Below are positions 11,201 through 21,751 of a stretch of DNA of 64,000 nucleotides, piece after piece. Source of the DNA: Rhizodiscina lignyota (Eukaryota > Ascomycota > Dothideomycetes > Aulographales > Rhizodiscinaceae); the NCBI GenBank assembly GCA_010015805.1, contig ML978131.1, positions 186,001 through 250,000 of the forward strand, written 5' to 3'. Below the pieces are notes generated by a model. That model was not told the DNA's origin. It saw nothing but the letters and a program-made list of their open reading frames with translations, and did not search any database. A program made the position numbers and the translations under genes. Every line of letters begins with the position of its first letter. The first letter of the stretch is position 1.

Positions 11201-11324
11201 CGTCTTGGATGTAGCTGTCAAGGCCTAATTCTTTTTGTACGACCTTCGTGATGTCGAGGTCGCTATCCTCGTCCTCGCCTTCTATGATATCAATCGTGCG
11301 ACTAACCGTTTGGAAACGCGACAT
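8241..11324 (-). CDS. SNF2-family DNA-dependent ATPase, ERCC6L2-like
   Basis: A 1027-residue, single-exon protein. The start is set at the ATG at 11324 (MSRFQTVSRT). The acidic, basic-patched N-terminus (nuclear signals such as KKQKTAPSVVGKRPGKR) leads to the SNF2 ATPase core: ILGDDMGLGKT (Walker A, about residue 257), ADECHQIK (motif II, about 375, DECH in place of DEAH), LTGTAIQNN (motif III), then the helicase C lobe with YLDGNVPLNDR, STRAGGVGLNIT and QAQDRAYRIGQ (about 665-755). A Cys-rich insert CPCASGKKRGWCC between the lobes resembles one I remember in ERCC6L2, and the C-terminal helical region (RRDCLEKFHRARKELLF) could be its HEBO-like domain. Expected role: nuclear DNA repair and transcription-coupled chromatin work. 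Divergently transcribed from RRP41. Confidence 0.88.
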   Translation of the reverse strand: MSRFQTVSRTIDIIEGEDEDSDLDITKVVQKELGLDSYIQDVVGDETESSRTEDGMTKNRKRRWTRMHDHASEGTKIEWSDDDDDIDTVANSKKTRTVAKGKRPAPVKKQKTAPSVVGKRPGKRTAGSKGQTPKLKSYNTYATDSDSDQLPDEVLPDYVKTRKTKFEKIQKKLGEAGLKLPPRYDDIEFSDDERLGDLQERPVLPHLKPCTPYEDITLQYSAGLIPASIAQWLRDYQVEGVAFLHESFVYQRGCILGDDMGLGKTIQVIGFLTAAFGKTGDERDRKRMRKVRRASDDQWYPRVLIICPGTLMANWQSELRRWGWWHIYVFHGDPNSKADALKAAANGRVEIMITTYATYRNHASEINLIDWDCVIADECHQIKGWRAETTRAMNGINALCRIGLTGTAIQNNYEELWTLLNWANPGRFGSVGSWKQCISNPLKMGQAHDCTMEQLGVARKTAKKLVDHLLPRFFLRRMKTLIADQLPKKSDRIVFCPLTEIQTEAYLRILDGEAIEAIITSTDMCPCASGKKRGWCCGAQLEDGSSWKALVFPCIVTLQKIANHVALLIPRSEDLQEKQTKDLENLQLALPNEWTNLYRQKDSIMHFANEELCGKWKPLRKLLRYWYDNPSNSVPNKVLIFSHSVRLLRMLELLLKSTTSYNVSYLDGNVPLNDRSQIVDDFNADPNQFIFLISTRAGGVGLNITSANKVVVVDPNWNPSYDLQAQDRAYRIGQTRDVEVFRLISAGTIEEIVYARQIYKQQQANIGYNASLERRYFRGVQDESQKKGEIFGLKNMFSYQPDNVVLREIVNKTNIAESRAGVLVADIDMSQDDPEGDQDDIIRGDDNDENAAMVKLTAIITGEDDNQKSKKRAKAKSKTDAVQAILAGAGVSYTHENSEVIGTSKIESKLSRAAVERTGDVETIGEKIFSDSQQAPFYAPAPPSDGPDGLRNVSWKYNPPEDVKRRQFCSMAKHFGFENVTEFALVVEGWTQAQRRDCLEKFHRARKELLFPFEKKDAGDGDSSESL

Positions 11325-11601
11325 GTTGGTAGCGTTCTTGGTGTTTTCGCATGTTATTGATGAAGTCAAGCTTCGAAGATTTATAAGAAGACCGAAGAAG
11401 CGCGTTTTTAAGGTGTCCTTGATGAGTGTTGCTGATGATGAACGTGAAGGTAGTTGAAGTGGGGCAATCCAAACGCGAGGTCAAAAAGCGCGACACGAAG
11501 TCACGTGAGCCACTCTACCTCGTTGCAGTGTCGCCAAGGATCCGCATTCAAGTTGCGTGCTCTTCAGCTGAGCCTCTGTAACTACTCAATTGAGGCCCGA
11601 A

Positions 11602-12501
11602 ATGCCTCTCGATACCTCCACCTACTCCCTCGCACTCCTCCGCCTCGACGGTAGAAGATGGAACGAGCTTCGCCGGATCCACGCCCAAATTTCTACCCAA
11701 GCTGCCGCAGATGGATCGAGCTACCTAGAAATGGGCAACACAAAGGTCATCTGCACAGTGGCTGGTCCAGCAGAGGGTAGAAGAGGTGCTGTAGGAGGCG
11801 GTTCGCAGAGCGAGATGAGGATAGAGGTAGAAATCAATATTGCAGGTTTCGCTGGCGTTGAGAGAAAGAAGAGGAGTAGAGCAGACAGGTGAGCAAAATA
11901 TATCACCATGTTTTCCAGCCTTCCGTGTGAAAAATTCAGATGATACGAGTACTAATCATGCCTCTACAGGAGAAACGCAGAGCTCTCACACACCGTCCAA
12001 TCGGCCCTCGAGTCCACCCTTCTCACCCACCTTTACCCCCATAGCACCCTCACTCTCACATTGCATATCCTTGCCCAAGACGGCGCTCTCCTCGCCGCAT
12101 GTATCAATGCTGCCACTCTCGCGCTCGTTGACGCTGGCGTACCTATGTACGACTACCTGGTCGCCTGCTCAGCAGGCAGCACATCTGCCTCAGCGGCAGC
12201 ACCACCTTCATCATCTGCAATACCAGGACTAGGAGGCATTGGTGGGAACAGAAGTGTGGGTGCAGACGCAGACGATCCGCTGCTGGACCTAAATGGGCTG
12301 GAAGAGCAGGAACTCCCGTACCTGACGGTTGGGACACAAGGAGATAGCGACAAGGTCGTCGTATGTGTTATGGAGACCAGGTGTCATGCGAGCAGGCTAG
12401 AGGAGATGCTCGCTGTAGGCATTGATGGGTGTAAGAGGGTCAGGGAGATACTGGACGGGGTAGTGAGGGCACACGGGAAGAAGATGATTGAGAACGAGTG
12501 A
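11602..12501 (+). CDS. RRP41: exosome core subunit Rrp41/Ski6 (2 exons, 272 aa)
   Basis: Exons 11602-11888 and 11970-12501; the 81-bp intron has a GTGAGC donor, TACTAAT branch and CTACAG acceptor. RNase PH-fold ring subunit of the RNA exosome, which in eukaryotes serves 3'-5' RNA decay and rRNA processing without its own catalysis. Seen: LRLDGRRWNELRRI near the N-terminus, GSSYLEMGNTKVICTV and RNAELSHTVQSAL, which are close to the Rrp41 pattern, then HILAQDGALLAACINAATLALVDAGVPMYDY. The start at 11602 (MPLDTSTYS) gives the usual N-terminus. A Gly/Ala/Ser loop of about 30 residues interrupts the second half, a fungal-type expansion. The gene is 278 bp from the divergent SNF2 gene and convergent with the MFS gene. 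Confidence 0.93.
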
Positions 12502-12612
12502 TATGAAATTCCTAGAGCGGAAAGCGTTCATGTCGTTGCATATACAGCCGGAGTGGAGGCGTTTCGAAAGATACCCCAATACAGATATTTGGTCCGTTTT
12601 CCAAGACTCCAA

Positions 12613-14225
12613 TTATGCCACAGCCTCCTGGTTTGTATTCTGTCTCCTACGCCTCCAGACCTTCCTCACAGATCCTCCAGCCCAAATAAACGTCGGTACA
12701 GCGCTGATGGCACTCAACAAGCCCAAAGACCACGCCATGGTTCCCCAACCTGCATTCTCAACGACAAACCCAGCCCAAAATGGCCCAATCATAGCTCCTG
12801 CTGCGAAAGCCGTGTTAAACAGTGCATAGGCTTGCGCGTAAGCTCCTCCTTTGCCGAAAGGGCTTCCCATGCCCCGTCGTTTAGCAGAGGCTTCCTTCGC
12901 CTCTACGACAGATGAGATTTCTGCCATGACGGGTGGGAAGACGAGGTCAAGGCTGAAGCCAAACAATGCCAGCATTGTGCAGAGCAGGACTTTCTGGCCA
13001 ATAGAATTGTGGTCCACCAGTCGAAGTAGGATCAGCCATGGGGCAGCTGTCAGGAATCCTGCCGTAGCTAACCATCGTGGCCCGTACCGGTCAGACGCCC
13101 AGCCAACGAGAGGAGAGAGGAAAGACGGTATAACAATAGGAAGATATACCAGCCCAGCGCCGAGAGACGTCCATCCGAATGTCTTCTTAACGAATAGTGG
13201 AAGGACAGCGTCGAAAGAAGTCATAAGTGCAGCGATAACCATGACGTCCCAGAGGCCAGTTAGAAGGCGCCGCGAGGCAAGGAGAGAGATCATGGGAGGC
13301 AAATGCGACGCAGGGCTGTCTGAGGTCTCATGTTCTTCTCCCAATACATTGGCATCCATAGCCTTGTTAGGCGTCTGTGATGATGTATTCTTCGGAATCG
13401 GTGTGATTGGATCGTCATTTTTCTTCTCACTGGCCTGCGATATGGCGGAGATCGGTCTGTCCGCTGTTTCAATGCCCTTTCCAGCGGTCTCGGGCGTTTC
13501 CCATTTGTCGGCAAAGCGTCTTTCGATCAGCAGGAATCGGAAAACGACATCCACACCTATCAGTCCGTATTGCATGGCGAAGACTGCATTGTAACCGGCC
13601 CGTGAAAAAACTATACCTCCAAGCAATGGAGCGACAAGGATACCTAAACTCATCGCAAGACTCACGTAGCCTGAGATCTGTCAGTTTTAATTTCTCGTTG
13701 ACGACGTGACATATCCATACCCATATACTGAGCCACATTCTGTGCCTTTGCTGTATCGACAAGTAATGCAAGACCAACAGTCCAAACCACTGCTGCAGAT
13801 ATGCCTTGCAGAATTCGACCGGCAATCATAACAGGCACAGACGAACCGACATGCAACATCACAGTCGCACCAGTCAATGCCAAAAGCCCCAGCAGCAATG
13901 GAAAGCGCCTCGACGTCGTCCTATCTGCAAACCATCCACAGAAAGGAGACGCAACGAGGCATGCAGCGCCGTACACGGCAACGAGGATGGATACCCAATA
14001 CTGCACACGGTCTTGGTCGACATGAGCACGCGCATTTAGTGCAAATGGGACGACAGGAACGATGACGGCATAGAGGAAGATGTCAGTGAATATGGCGACA
14101 GCAATACATGTCGTAATGAACCATCGAGATGATCTTGTTGATAGGAATATGGGCGGGCTGTCCGGGCGGAATTGCATCCATCGTGGCCGCTGAAGCGACG
14201 CTTCGAACTTTTCAAGGAAACTCAT
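12613..14225 (-). CDS. MFS transporter, DHA1 / vesicular amine transporter-like (2 exons, 520 aa)
   Basis: Exons 13721-14225 and 12613-13670; the 50-bp intron has a GTATGG donor and CTCAG acceptor. The protein has about 12 hydrophobic segments. After the first helix come FLYAVIVPVVPFAL and the MFS signature GWFADRTTSRRFPLLLG, then GRILQGISAAVVWTVGLALL, which is characteristic of SLC18/VMAT-like fungal MFS proteins. A long hydrophilic central loop (about residues 240-310, Ser/Pro/Thr-rich) separates the two six-helix halves, and GWASDRYGPRW repeats the signature in the second half. Predicted proton-coupled exporter of small organic compounds; substrate unknown. Convergent with RRP41, 111 bp between the stops. 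Confidence 0.9.
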
Positions 14226-16528
14226 GCTCTAAGAATGTACAAGAAATAATATTCATTCGAGGGAAATGGAAAATATATGGAAATTGGAATAGGAATAAAG
14301 ACGAAATAACGTAGATGACGAAATGAGACCCAACGTCCTCAACAGCACAACGGTGCGAGTTTCCATGGGCCAGACATCCGAAGTGCCCCACCAAAGCATG
14401 AGTCGAACTTCGTAAAAAGTTTCCGGCACGCCTTTGAGTTTGACGTGCTCCAGATCAGCCTACACTGCATTTGGCAAATTCTTGCTGTCAACGGCATTAC
14501 GTGCCGTCCCTCTCCGCAGACCGCCAGAGCTAGGGGAGGAGAAGCTGGATGAGGCGAAACGAACTCCGGTGGAGTTCAAGAACATCGCACGTGACGAAGA
14601 ACCTTCATCCAGAACTGGAACGTTTGGGATAGAGACACTAAGTGATCCTTGTGATGAATTTATCCAAACATCGACGTTACTTCGATCTCATTCCTGTGTC
14701 TTTCTGGTCGGTTAAGAAGTTTGGTTGAGAACCCGTAGTGCGTTGACGATGGCATGGGCATATTTATTATCCAGGCCTCGCCGAATGAAGACTGTTAACC
14801 TCAAAATGAACGAATAGAATACATTCACGATATACGGTTCGGGTTATGTGGTCGAAAGATTGTAAACGTATTCATTGATCTGCCTTCAAGGAATGTGAAT
14901 AGCTCTGTCTCGAGAGAAGAAGATGAGCGTTGGACCACTTCGGCGTCTCGAAACTATGGCGGCGAAATGTTTTGATAGCCAATGAGGCCAACTTTCGACC
15001 GAACGTCATCATCCTTGGGAGTCCGGAGTCCGGGAGCTCATCGATATCTGAGCCATTTTTGGCCAGAGGTGTTACGATAGATCACGTGTGGTACAGCAAC
15101 GAATATAAATTTCTCACTCCTCATGGATTTTCCTCTCTCAATCAATTCTTCCTTAAAGAGGATCCTTTGAGATACTTCTCTTCGCGTTTTCTGATATTTT
15201 CGTGGCGCTGCTCACCCAGTTAGCAGTCTTCACATTCGCATTGGAGGTCACCTTCTCGTAGTTTCATTACACACCCCAGAAAGTAACCCTTGCGATATAA
15301 TGATCTGTTTATTTCTAAAGCGGCGTATTCGGTTCGAGGAAATTCGTGTTATGAAGTAAGTCATGATCGAGGGAAGGTGCGAAAGGGTGGCAAGGCATCG
15401 TGCCTTCCGCAGCAGCGCTGGGGTGTAACTTTATTCCAACTGCATATTTTCAGACCAGTGGAGGAGTACAATGATTTCGTGCAGTTGCTTCGATTATACT
15501 GTCCAGTCGAGCTTGGTGTATCACTGGTTACGTGGTAGACCTGCGCGGTGATCAGCCTTTGCCACCAAGATCAAGTCGGTGATTGAACCCACCAAGTAAC
15601 GCTCTCTTCCAAATGTAGCTTCATTTCACCCTGCGTTCTCTGATGTCGAAAGTGGCTGCTTTGTCTCGTATTCCACGTTCTTCTCATCATTCCACCTTAT
15701 CTCAGCCTTGGGGTATGCGCCTCGTATGCGGAGTAGAAATTCACTACCGAACCTTCGCTCCGGTTTGCGATGCTAATTTGATTGATAACACTTTCCCACA
15801 TCTGCTCATTTTTCCCCTCTGATGTTTTTCGCCAGCCTACTACGAATATTCCTCCGGAGAACGTGGTCGGTCTCGAAGTCCATTTCGTCAAAAGTTCATT
15901 GTTCTGTCTGCTTGAAACCGCCATCAGCACCTCTTTTGCAGGAATCACAGGAATTATCGCCTATCCGGGAAGGTATTTGATATAACGATCGAAAAGGGCA
16001 GTATCACAATCCAGGCTATCATACAGCTGTGTCAAATGCTTACGCCAGCTTGGCGGTCCGATGTGCCTGTGTGCCTAAGCTAGGGGGTCACCGAAACGAA
16101 AAAGCGTTGCACGCAGTCCTGGCGTGAATTTGCAGGTTAAAAAGGGGGTCTGGTTGCACACCTTCCCATAACGACAGCTGCGCCCTTGTCGGCGAGTAAT
16201 AGTTTACCTGCCATTCGCCCAGTCGCTGCAGGTATGCTGTTATTAGGCGCCGCACCTTCCTTAACTTAAAATAGCGGGTGAGAGACGTGGGGCGCTCTGG
16301 CCAAAGCGTCACGCAGAGAAATAGCCACTTGCAGCGCGCCGCAGACAGTGAGACGCGGCTGAACCACCAAAGCAGAAGATTCACTTGCCGCCGGATCTTG
16401 TCGAACTGACCGATGAGTATGTAATAGAGACAGCGCCGCTTTGTTGTCACCGAGGGGCGGGTGTAATACCGTAGCTTCTTTCCTTTCAATCTTTCCCTTT
16501 CAACCCTCTTTTGGCGCGCAAAATAAGC
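14226..16528. other. 2.3 kb without a supportable gene
   Basis: Only short open frames lie here (longest about 90 codons at 14434 and 83 at 15697), with no domain, signal peptide or convincing splice connections. A longer minus-strand frame at 16088-16732 overlaps the real start of the next gene and is Arg/Lys-rich in a way typical of chance frames. Nothing repeat-like stood out by eye. Confidence 0.5.
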
Positions 16529-18137
16529 ATGCGCAAGCTTTTGAAGAACGCGGCTCTGGTCGCCGCCGCGGCGTTTGGTATGCAGCCCCCACACGACTTG
16601 AGAGCTTGGCTGGCACTGACAGAAACGTAGCGACACTTTCAAGTGCTTTTGATCTTTCCTCAGTACCTTCGCTCGAAGCACGAGAGTCGAGTAACAACAC
16701 GAATGCCTCCGCCACCTTCTTCTACAGCCCACCTCACAGTACCGATGTCAACTTCACATTTACCCTCACGGCCGTGCAAAAGACTGGAGACCTCTTCTTT
16801 AGACTCTCCGTTCCAAATGAGTGGTCATGGGTTGCAGTTGGCACTGGCAGCCAGATGAAAAGCGCTTTGATCTTTCTCACCTATGCCAATACGAATGGGA
16901 AAGGTAGGCTGCAGAGAATGAGTGGCCGTTTAACGGAATCACCAAGTGCTGATACGTATGTTCATCAGATATTGTTCTCTCTCCGCGCATCGCAACCGGC
17001 CACAGCGAGCCCTCTTACAATTCCAAAATCAACCTTAGTCAGGTCGACCCTCCGTCTGGCGATTCCCATCCGAACGGTGTACATGATGACACATGGTTTA
17101 CATCTGGCATATGCAGAAACTGCACAGCTCCCGGCCTTGGTGCAAATTCAATCGACTTAACCTCCACATCGCAGCCCTTCATATTCGCGTTTGGCCCTCA
17201 GGACAAAAATCCGGATTCCAATTCGCTTTCTGCGCCCCTGAGACGACATACTGCATATGGATATTTCGAGATGGACATGACAAAGGCCACGGTGACCAGC
17301 ACGGACGATGATGATATCAGCAAAATTACGGTACCTGCGCTTGGAACGGGCTCGAATGGCGCATCGATCCAGGGCGATATTCATGACGATCACGAGACTT
17401 CCAGTCCGATTCACGCGGTTCTCATGTGTTTTGCTTTCCTGGTTGCATTCCCATTGGGTGTTTTTGCGGCTAGAATAATGGGCAAAGTTGCTTGGCATCA
17501 AGCAGTACAAAGTGTGGGAATGATCATAGTCATTGGCGGAATGGGCGCGGGGTTGTATGCCGGGAAGTTCTATAACAGAGTGAGTTTTCTCATGTCTATC
17601 GTTGATCCCTGATGCTAAGAGTATGCGTAGTCTAAGCACGTCACGAACGGACACCAAATTTTCGGACTTCTCATCGTAGCTCTGATTCTCGTCCAATGGG
17701 TTCTCGGCTTCATTCACCACAGGCACTACGTTAAGACCCAGCAGCCTTTCAAGAATGGCCTGTTCGTCAAAATCCACCGCGTTCTCGGGCCGGTCGTCAT
17801 GGCCGCAGGCGTCATCAACGGCGCATTTGGGTTCCGCTTCGCGCTGACACGCTGGAACCTCATCTACGTACCGCTCGTCCTCGTAGTTATAATACTGCTC
17901 ATCGCAAGCGCTGGTATCAAATTCTTCCTTGGTAAAAAGCACAGGGCGAAGGAGCAGCCGACATACGGAAATGCACCGCCTGTCTATCCGAACGCCCCAG
18001 CGCCGCCGTATAGTGGCGTGGGAACGTTCTATCCTCCGCCGGCACAGCCATACAATGACAATAATAGCTGGCAGGCAACGAGAAGCGATATTCAGCTGAC
18101 GAGCTTTGAGCCCGAGCGGCCGAAGCAGATGGTATGA
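16529..18137 (+). CDS. CDH-type cytochrome (DOMON) plus cytochrome b561 membrane protein (4 exons, 468 aa)
   Basis: Exons 16529-16577, 16664-16903, 16969-17579 and 17631-18137, all with GT-AG ends and one continuous frame. The signal peptide MRKLLKNAALVAAAAF is split by the first intron. A cellobiose-dehydrogenase-like cytochrome domain follows: FFYSPPHSTDVNFTFTL, NEWSWVAVGTGSQMKSALI (the Met is the likely heme ligand), NGKDIVLSPRIATGHSEPSY (the His is the likely second ligand). Next is a b561/ferric-reductase-like transmembrane unit of five to six helices with the expected histidines (SPIHAVLMCF, AWHQAVQSVG, NGHQIFGLLI, VKIHRVLGPV), then a Pro/Tyr-rich cytosolic tail. Likely moves electrons across the plasma membrane to an extracellular or metal acceptor. 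Partner unknown. Confidence 0.9.
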
Positions 18138-20003
18138 GCATAGATACCCGGGATAAGGCGTTTTGCTGAGTATTTCGGCACATGTGGGTTTTGGCCTGTG
18201 GCGTTGGGTGATAGCGTTGGGAGCGGACGAATCGCCCTCGGATATCCACGATTAGATACGAACTTTTGAACCTTTTCCAAATCTCCTTGATGTGAATTTG
18301 ACATAGAGACGTCCGCTCTGCATTTGCCCAGTGTGTACTGGTACTACAGAGTTAGTGGGAAAGGTAACACTGTACGAATGACAGCGAACTGCTTAGATCT
18401 ACTGTCCCCATCGCACCGCCAAAGAGGACCAGCTCAATGGCCCCAATTCTCTTTCCATCAATCAAATCCGGTCGTTCTTCACCAGGCATTCGTGGCGCTT
18501 TGAATTTCGAGCCAAGTACGATGCCCACCTTGGCTCTGCTGACCACTGTCAGAGCCGAGAATATACTTAGATGCATGCCCAGAATGCAGAGTAAACACAA
18601 ACAGAAATGCCAGCGAAACGCAAGCTAGGCAAATAAAGCGAGTATGTATGCTGACTAGCAGTTTCCTGAATTGAGATATACTAATTGAACCTTGCATCGG
18701 AGTAATTCCGTAGAGACTTCGTTGGAGCTTCAGTATCCGTATATTGCAATTTATTCCGCAAATGGGCATTTGTGTAGTGGAATCTACAGTTCGAATGCGC
18801 GATACATCCCACGAAGCAGGACAACAAGCAGGAGCTCATTCAAGAGCACTTGTATTCTACACGTTCTCGACATGGGATCTGAACGGATGAAGACCCGAAA
18901 GAGCAGAGCAAGAATCTAAGATCTGCTTGGTTCCTTACCCGTAATCACAGTTCCAGGCAGTGTTGGTGCAGTTGAGATTGCAAATGCCTTGCTGAAAGAA
19001 TTGCCATTGCTGTCTGAAGAACATTTGTTCGACGATGCACTCTAACTAGACTCTTTCGCGTTATGCGGCACCATACGAACCTTCGATTCGAAAGATGTCG
19101 GGAAGAGAAACTGATACAACCGAATCCAATGCTATCAAGCCCAATCTTTCGAGCCTGTCCAGGGAAGCGCTCATGTCATCCGACTTCCTGACGGAACTGG
19201 ATCGGTGGAGGTACGATTGGCCTTTGCTACTGAGCCCGGGCCGGCCATCCCAAGCTCGGGCTTGTGAGACATAGTATACGGAGCCGATAGCAAGTATAGG
19301 ATTTGGATTATATAGACCATCCTCGAAAACTTGAGAGGATTGGGAGACGTGGATGATCTCAAAGCCGATGAAAGGACGGCCTCACACCTGACAAGCGGAA
19401 TCACAAACGGGGTTGAAGAGAGCGAAATGGGCGACGTGGCTACCATCGGAGGAGAGAAATGCGTATTGTGGAAGCAGAGCTAACGAGAAGCTCTCTTGAT
19501 TAGATCCGAGGCTTTGGTATACGGGCTATTCATTCGCGCATGGGAGGTCCTTTGGTCGTTTCTTAGCTATGCACATAAAGCCGAGCCCGTGGGGACGCCA
19601 TTGTCGGTATATAGTGAAAACTGAGAAGGTTGGTGAGTCGATGAAAATGGCTTGTCGTCTCAAGCCTGAGATTAATACAAAAGTGGAGACTCCTTACCTA
19701 TTCTTAGACAGGCCCACGTGAGGTTTTTCTCGAATAGGAAACATGAAGGTCTCAGGCGTGAACCTTGGGGAAATACACCTCGCATTTGTACTTATTGACG
19801 AGGCAACTTAAAGGTGTGTAAGCTGATTTTAAACCGCTGATCTATAGGTTTTAGTTTTCGTATATGATATCGTGACTGCAGCACAGTTCTGCGGCACAGC
19901 AGAATTGAAAGGAACTTTTGGTATCAATCTAAACATAATACAAAATAAATACAAGTTACGTCCAGCTAGAAGGTAGCTTCCACACTACGGTTCCGGAAAT
20001 CGT
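18138..20003. other. 1.9 kb without a supportable gene
   Basis: Open frames are short. The most protein-like stretch is on the plus strand near 19096-19280 (begins MSGRETDTTE and contains FLTELDRWRYDWPLL), but it has no extension by splicing that I trust and no family. It could be a fragment of a lost gene. Confidence 0.45.
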
Positions 20004-21751
20004 TTACCGTCCGAAGTACTTCAGCTCTATCGGCCTAGTGATCGCATACGCCGTCGCCGCAAAAGCAAAGCCCAGCTCGAAACCAACATCACCACCGAAT
20101 GGTGCCTCGCCCGCATGCAGCGCAATAGGGCCGACATACCACACCTGGCTCATGCCTGTAACCATACCCGCGATACCACAGCAGAAGGCGAAGATTGCGG
20201 CGAAGCCAGGAGGGAGCTTTTTGCCGTCATCATAGCTGGCGGGATTGTAGCCACTGAATCCTCGCCTGAAAACGAAGTGCTCGGTCACGGAAATGCCTTC
20301 GTAGATGGCGAGCCAGTATCTAAGGAAATCGGTCAGTAAACTGTACAATTAATTTAACATGGTCCGGAAAGTACATACCCAATGAAATCCATGAAGTTGC
20401 TTAGTACGGTCTCGAAATGATAGTATCCCGGAATTGCGATCGCGATGTAAACACCAGTGGCGACGGCCGTCCAGATGAAACGGGGGACGACGCGAGTCCA
20501 GCGGCCAAGGACCATCATGGTCAACGCCACCGAGTAGATGTTGGGGCAGTTGTTCGCAATGATGGACAGGGCCAGGATTACCAGGCAGAATTTGCCGAAG
20601 GTTCCAAGTGGTGGGAAGAGCACAGCAGCGAGGAGACCACCAGTGCCAGAAGCGGTATATCCATCCATCCAGCGGTTGTTGCCGCCATCCGCAGTGGTGG
20701 CAGTCATGATTGCGATTCCCAAAAATTCAGTAAAGAGGAGTGCGGGAATGAGACCGAGCCAGGTGGCGAAGAAGACCTTGGTACGGCTCTGGGTAACAGG
20801 CTGGTAGACGGTGTAATCTGCTGCGTACGATGTCCAACCGGTGGCAAAGCCATACACAACAGCGCCGAAGGAGAGGACGGATCCCATTTCAGAGGTTCCA
20901 ACGCCCATCGGGATGTTGACGAATGCGCCAGAGTGTGCAAATACACCCAGAACGATCAGGAAGATGATGAATGTCGGGATCCAGCTCCAGAATTCGTAAG
21001 CGTGAACAATCTTGTACCCAAAGAGGGTGACGAAGAATGTGCATACTGCAATAATGATGATTCCAGCGTATCCAGGGACGTCGTTGTTGACAGCATTGAG
21101 TAGTTGGGCCCCGACGATGGAGTTAACGCTAGACCAACCGATGCAAGCGAGAACATTGAAGACGGCAACTGTAAGAGTCAGAGAATGAACGGAGGTTCCA
21201 TATGCAGGAATACTGACTGATCTTCACTCCCCACCATCCAAACCAGAATCTCGAGAGCACCATCTGTCGAAGTCCGAACCGAGGCCCAAATGAGGAGAAG
21301 TAGCAAACCGGGAGAACGCCAATCAAGTTGAAGAAGAGGCACGTCAAGATGGCGTCGACAAAGCCGAGGAAGAATACGCCGTTTGCGAGCAGTCCAATGG
21401 CGAAGGACGATACGACCATGTTGGCGGAGAGCCACTGTAAATCAAATTTCATTAGAGGCTGAGCTCGTTTCCTGAGTTGTCACCTCATACCATTGTTCCC
21501 ACGTTCAACAGGCCCATAAACGCTCCCTCGGTCCGCTCATCATCTGGCACGCGCTCGATGCCACGCTGTTCAATTTTGAATCTTCCCGCCAGGCGCTGCA
21601 GCTTTGCATACGTCGAATCGCCGACCTCGAAACTCTCACCTGGAACGGCATTATTGTCGTCGACTATCGATGGGTGTCTCGCGCTGTATGAGAAGGCACT
21701 TTCGCCGGGATGCTTCTCTGGATCGTAGTCCATTTTCGCGTTGTATTCCAT
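20004..21751 (-). CDS. NCS1 purine-cytosine permease, FCY2-like (4 exons, 527 aa)
   Basis: Exons 21491-21751, 21218-21434, 20379-21168 and 20004-20319; introns of 49-59 bp, the second with a GTCAGT donor. Nucleobase:cation symporter-1 that imports adenine, guanine, hypoxanthine or cytosine with protons at the plasma membrane. The cytosolic N-terminus (SFEVGDSTYAKLQRLAGRFKIEQRGIERV) and the start of helix 1 (WLSANMVVSSFAIG) are typical of the FCY2/FcyB branch, as are FWFGWWGVKI, ACIGWSSVNSIVGAQLL, TGWTSYAADYTVYQP and CPNIYSV. The last exon holds the final helices (GYWLAIYEGISVTEHFVFR). About 12 transmembrane segments. Which nucleobase is carried cannot be read from the sequence. Confidence 0.92.

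Noticed and set aside
12851-13594. 247-codon plus-strand open frame
   Set aside because: Lies antisense to the MFS transporter, whose motifs and intron are clear; the plus-strand reading is Ser/Arg-rich without any domain.
16088-16732. 214-codon minus-strand frame
   Set aside because: Arg/Cys/Leu-rich chance-type composition, and it overlaps the signal-peptide exon of the DOMON/b561 gene.
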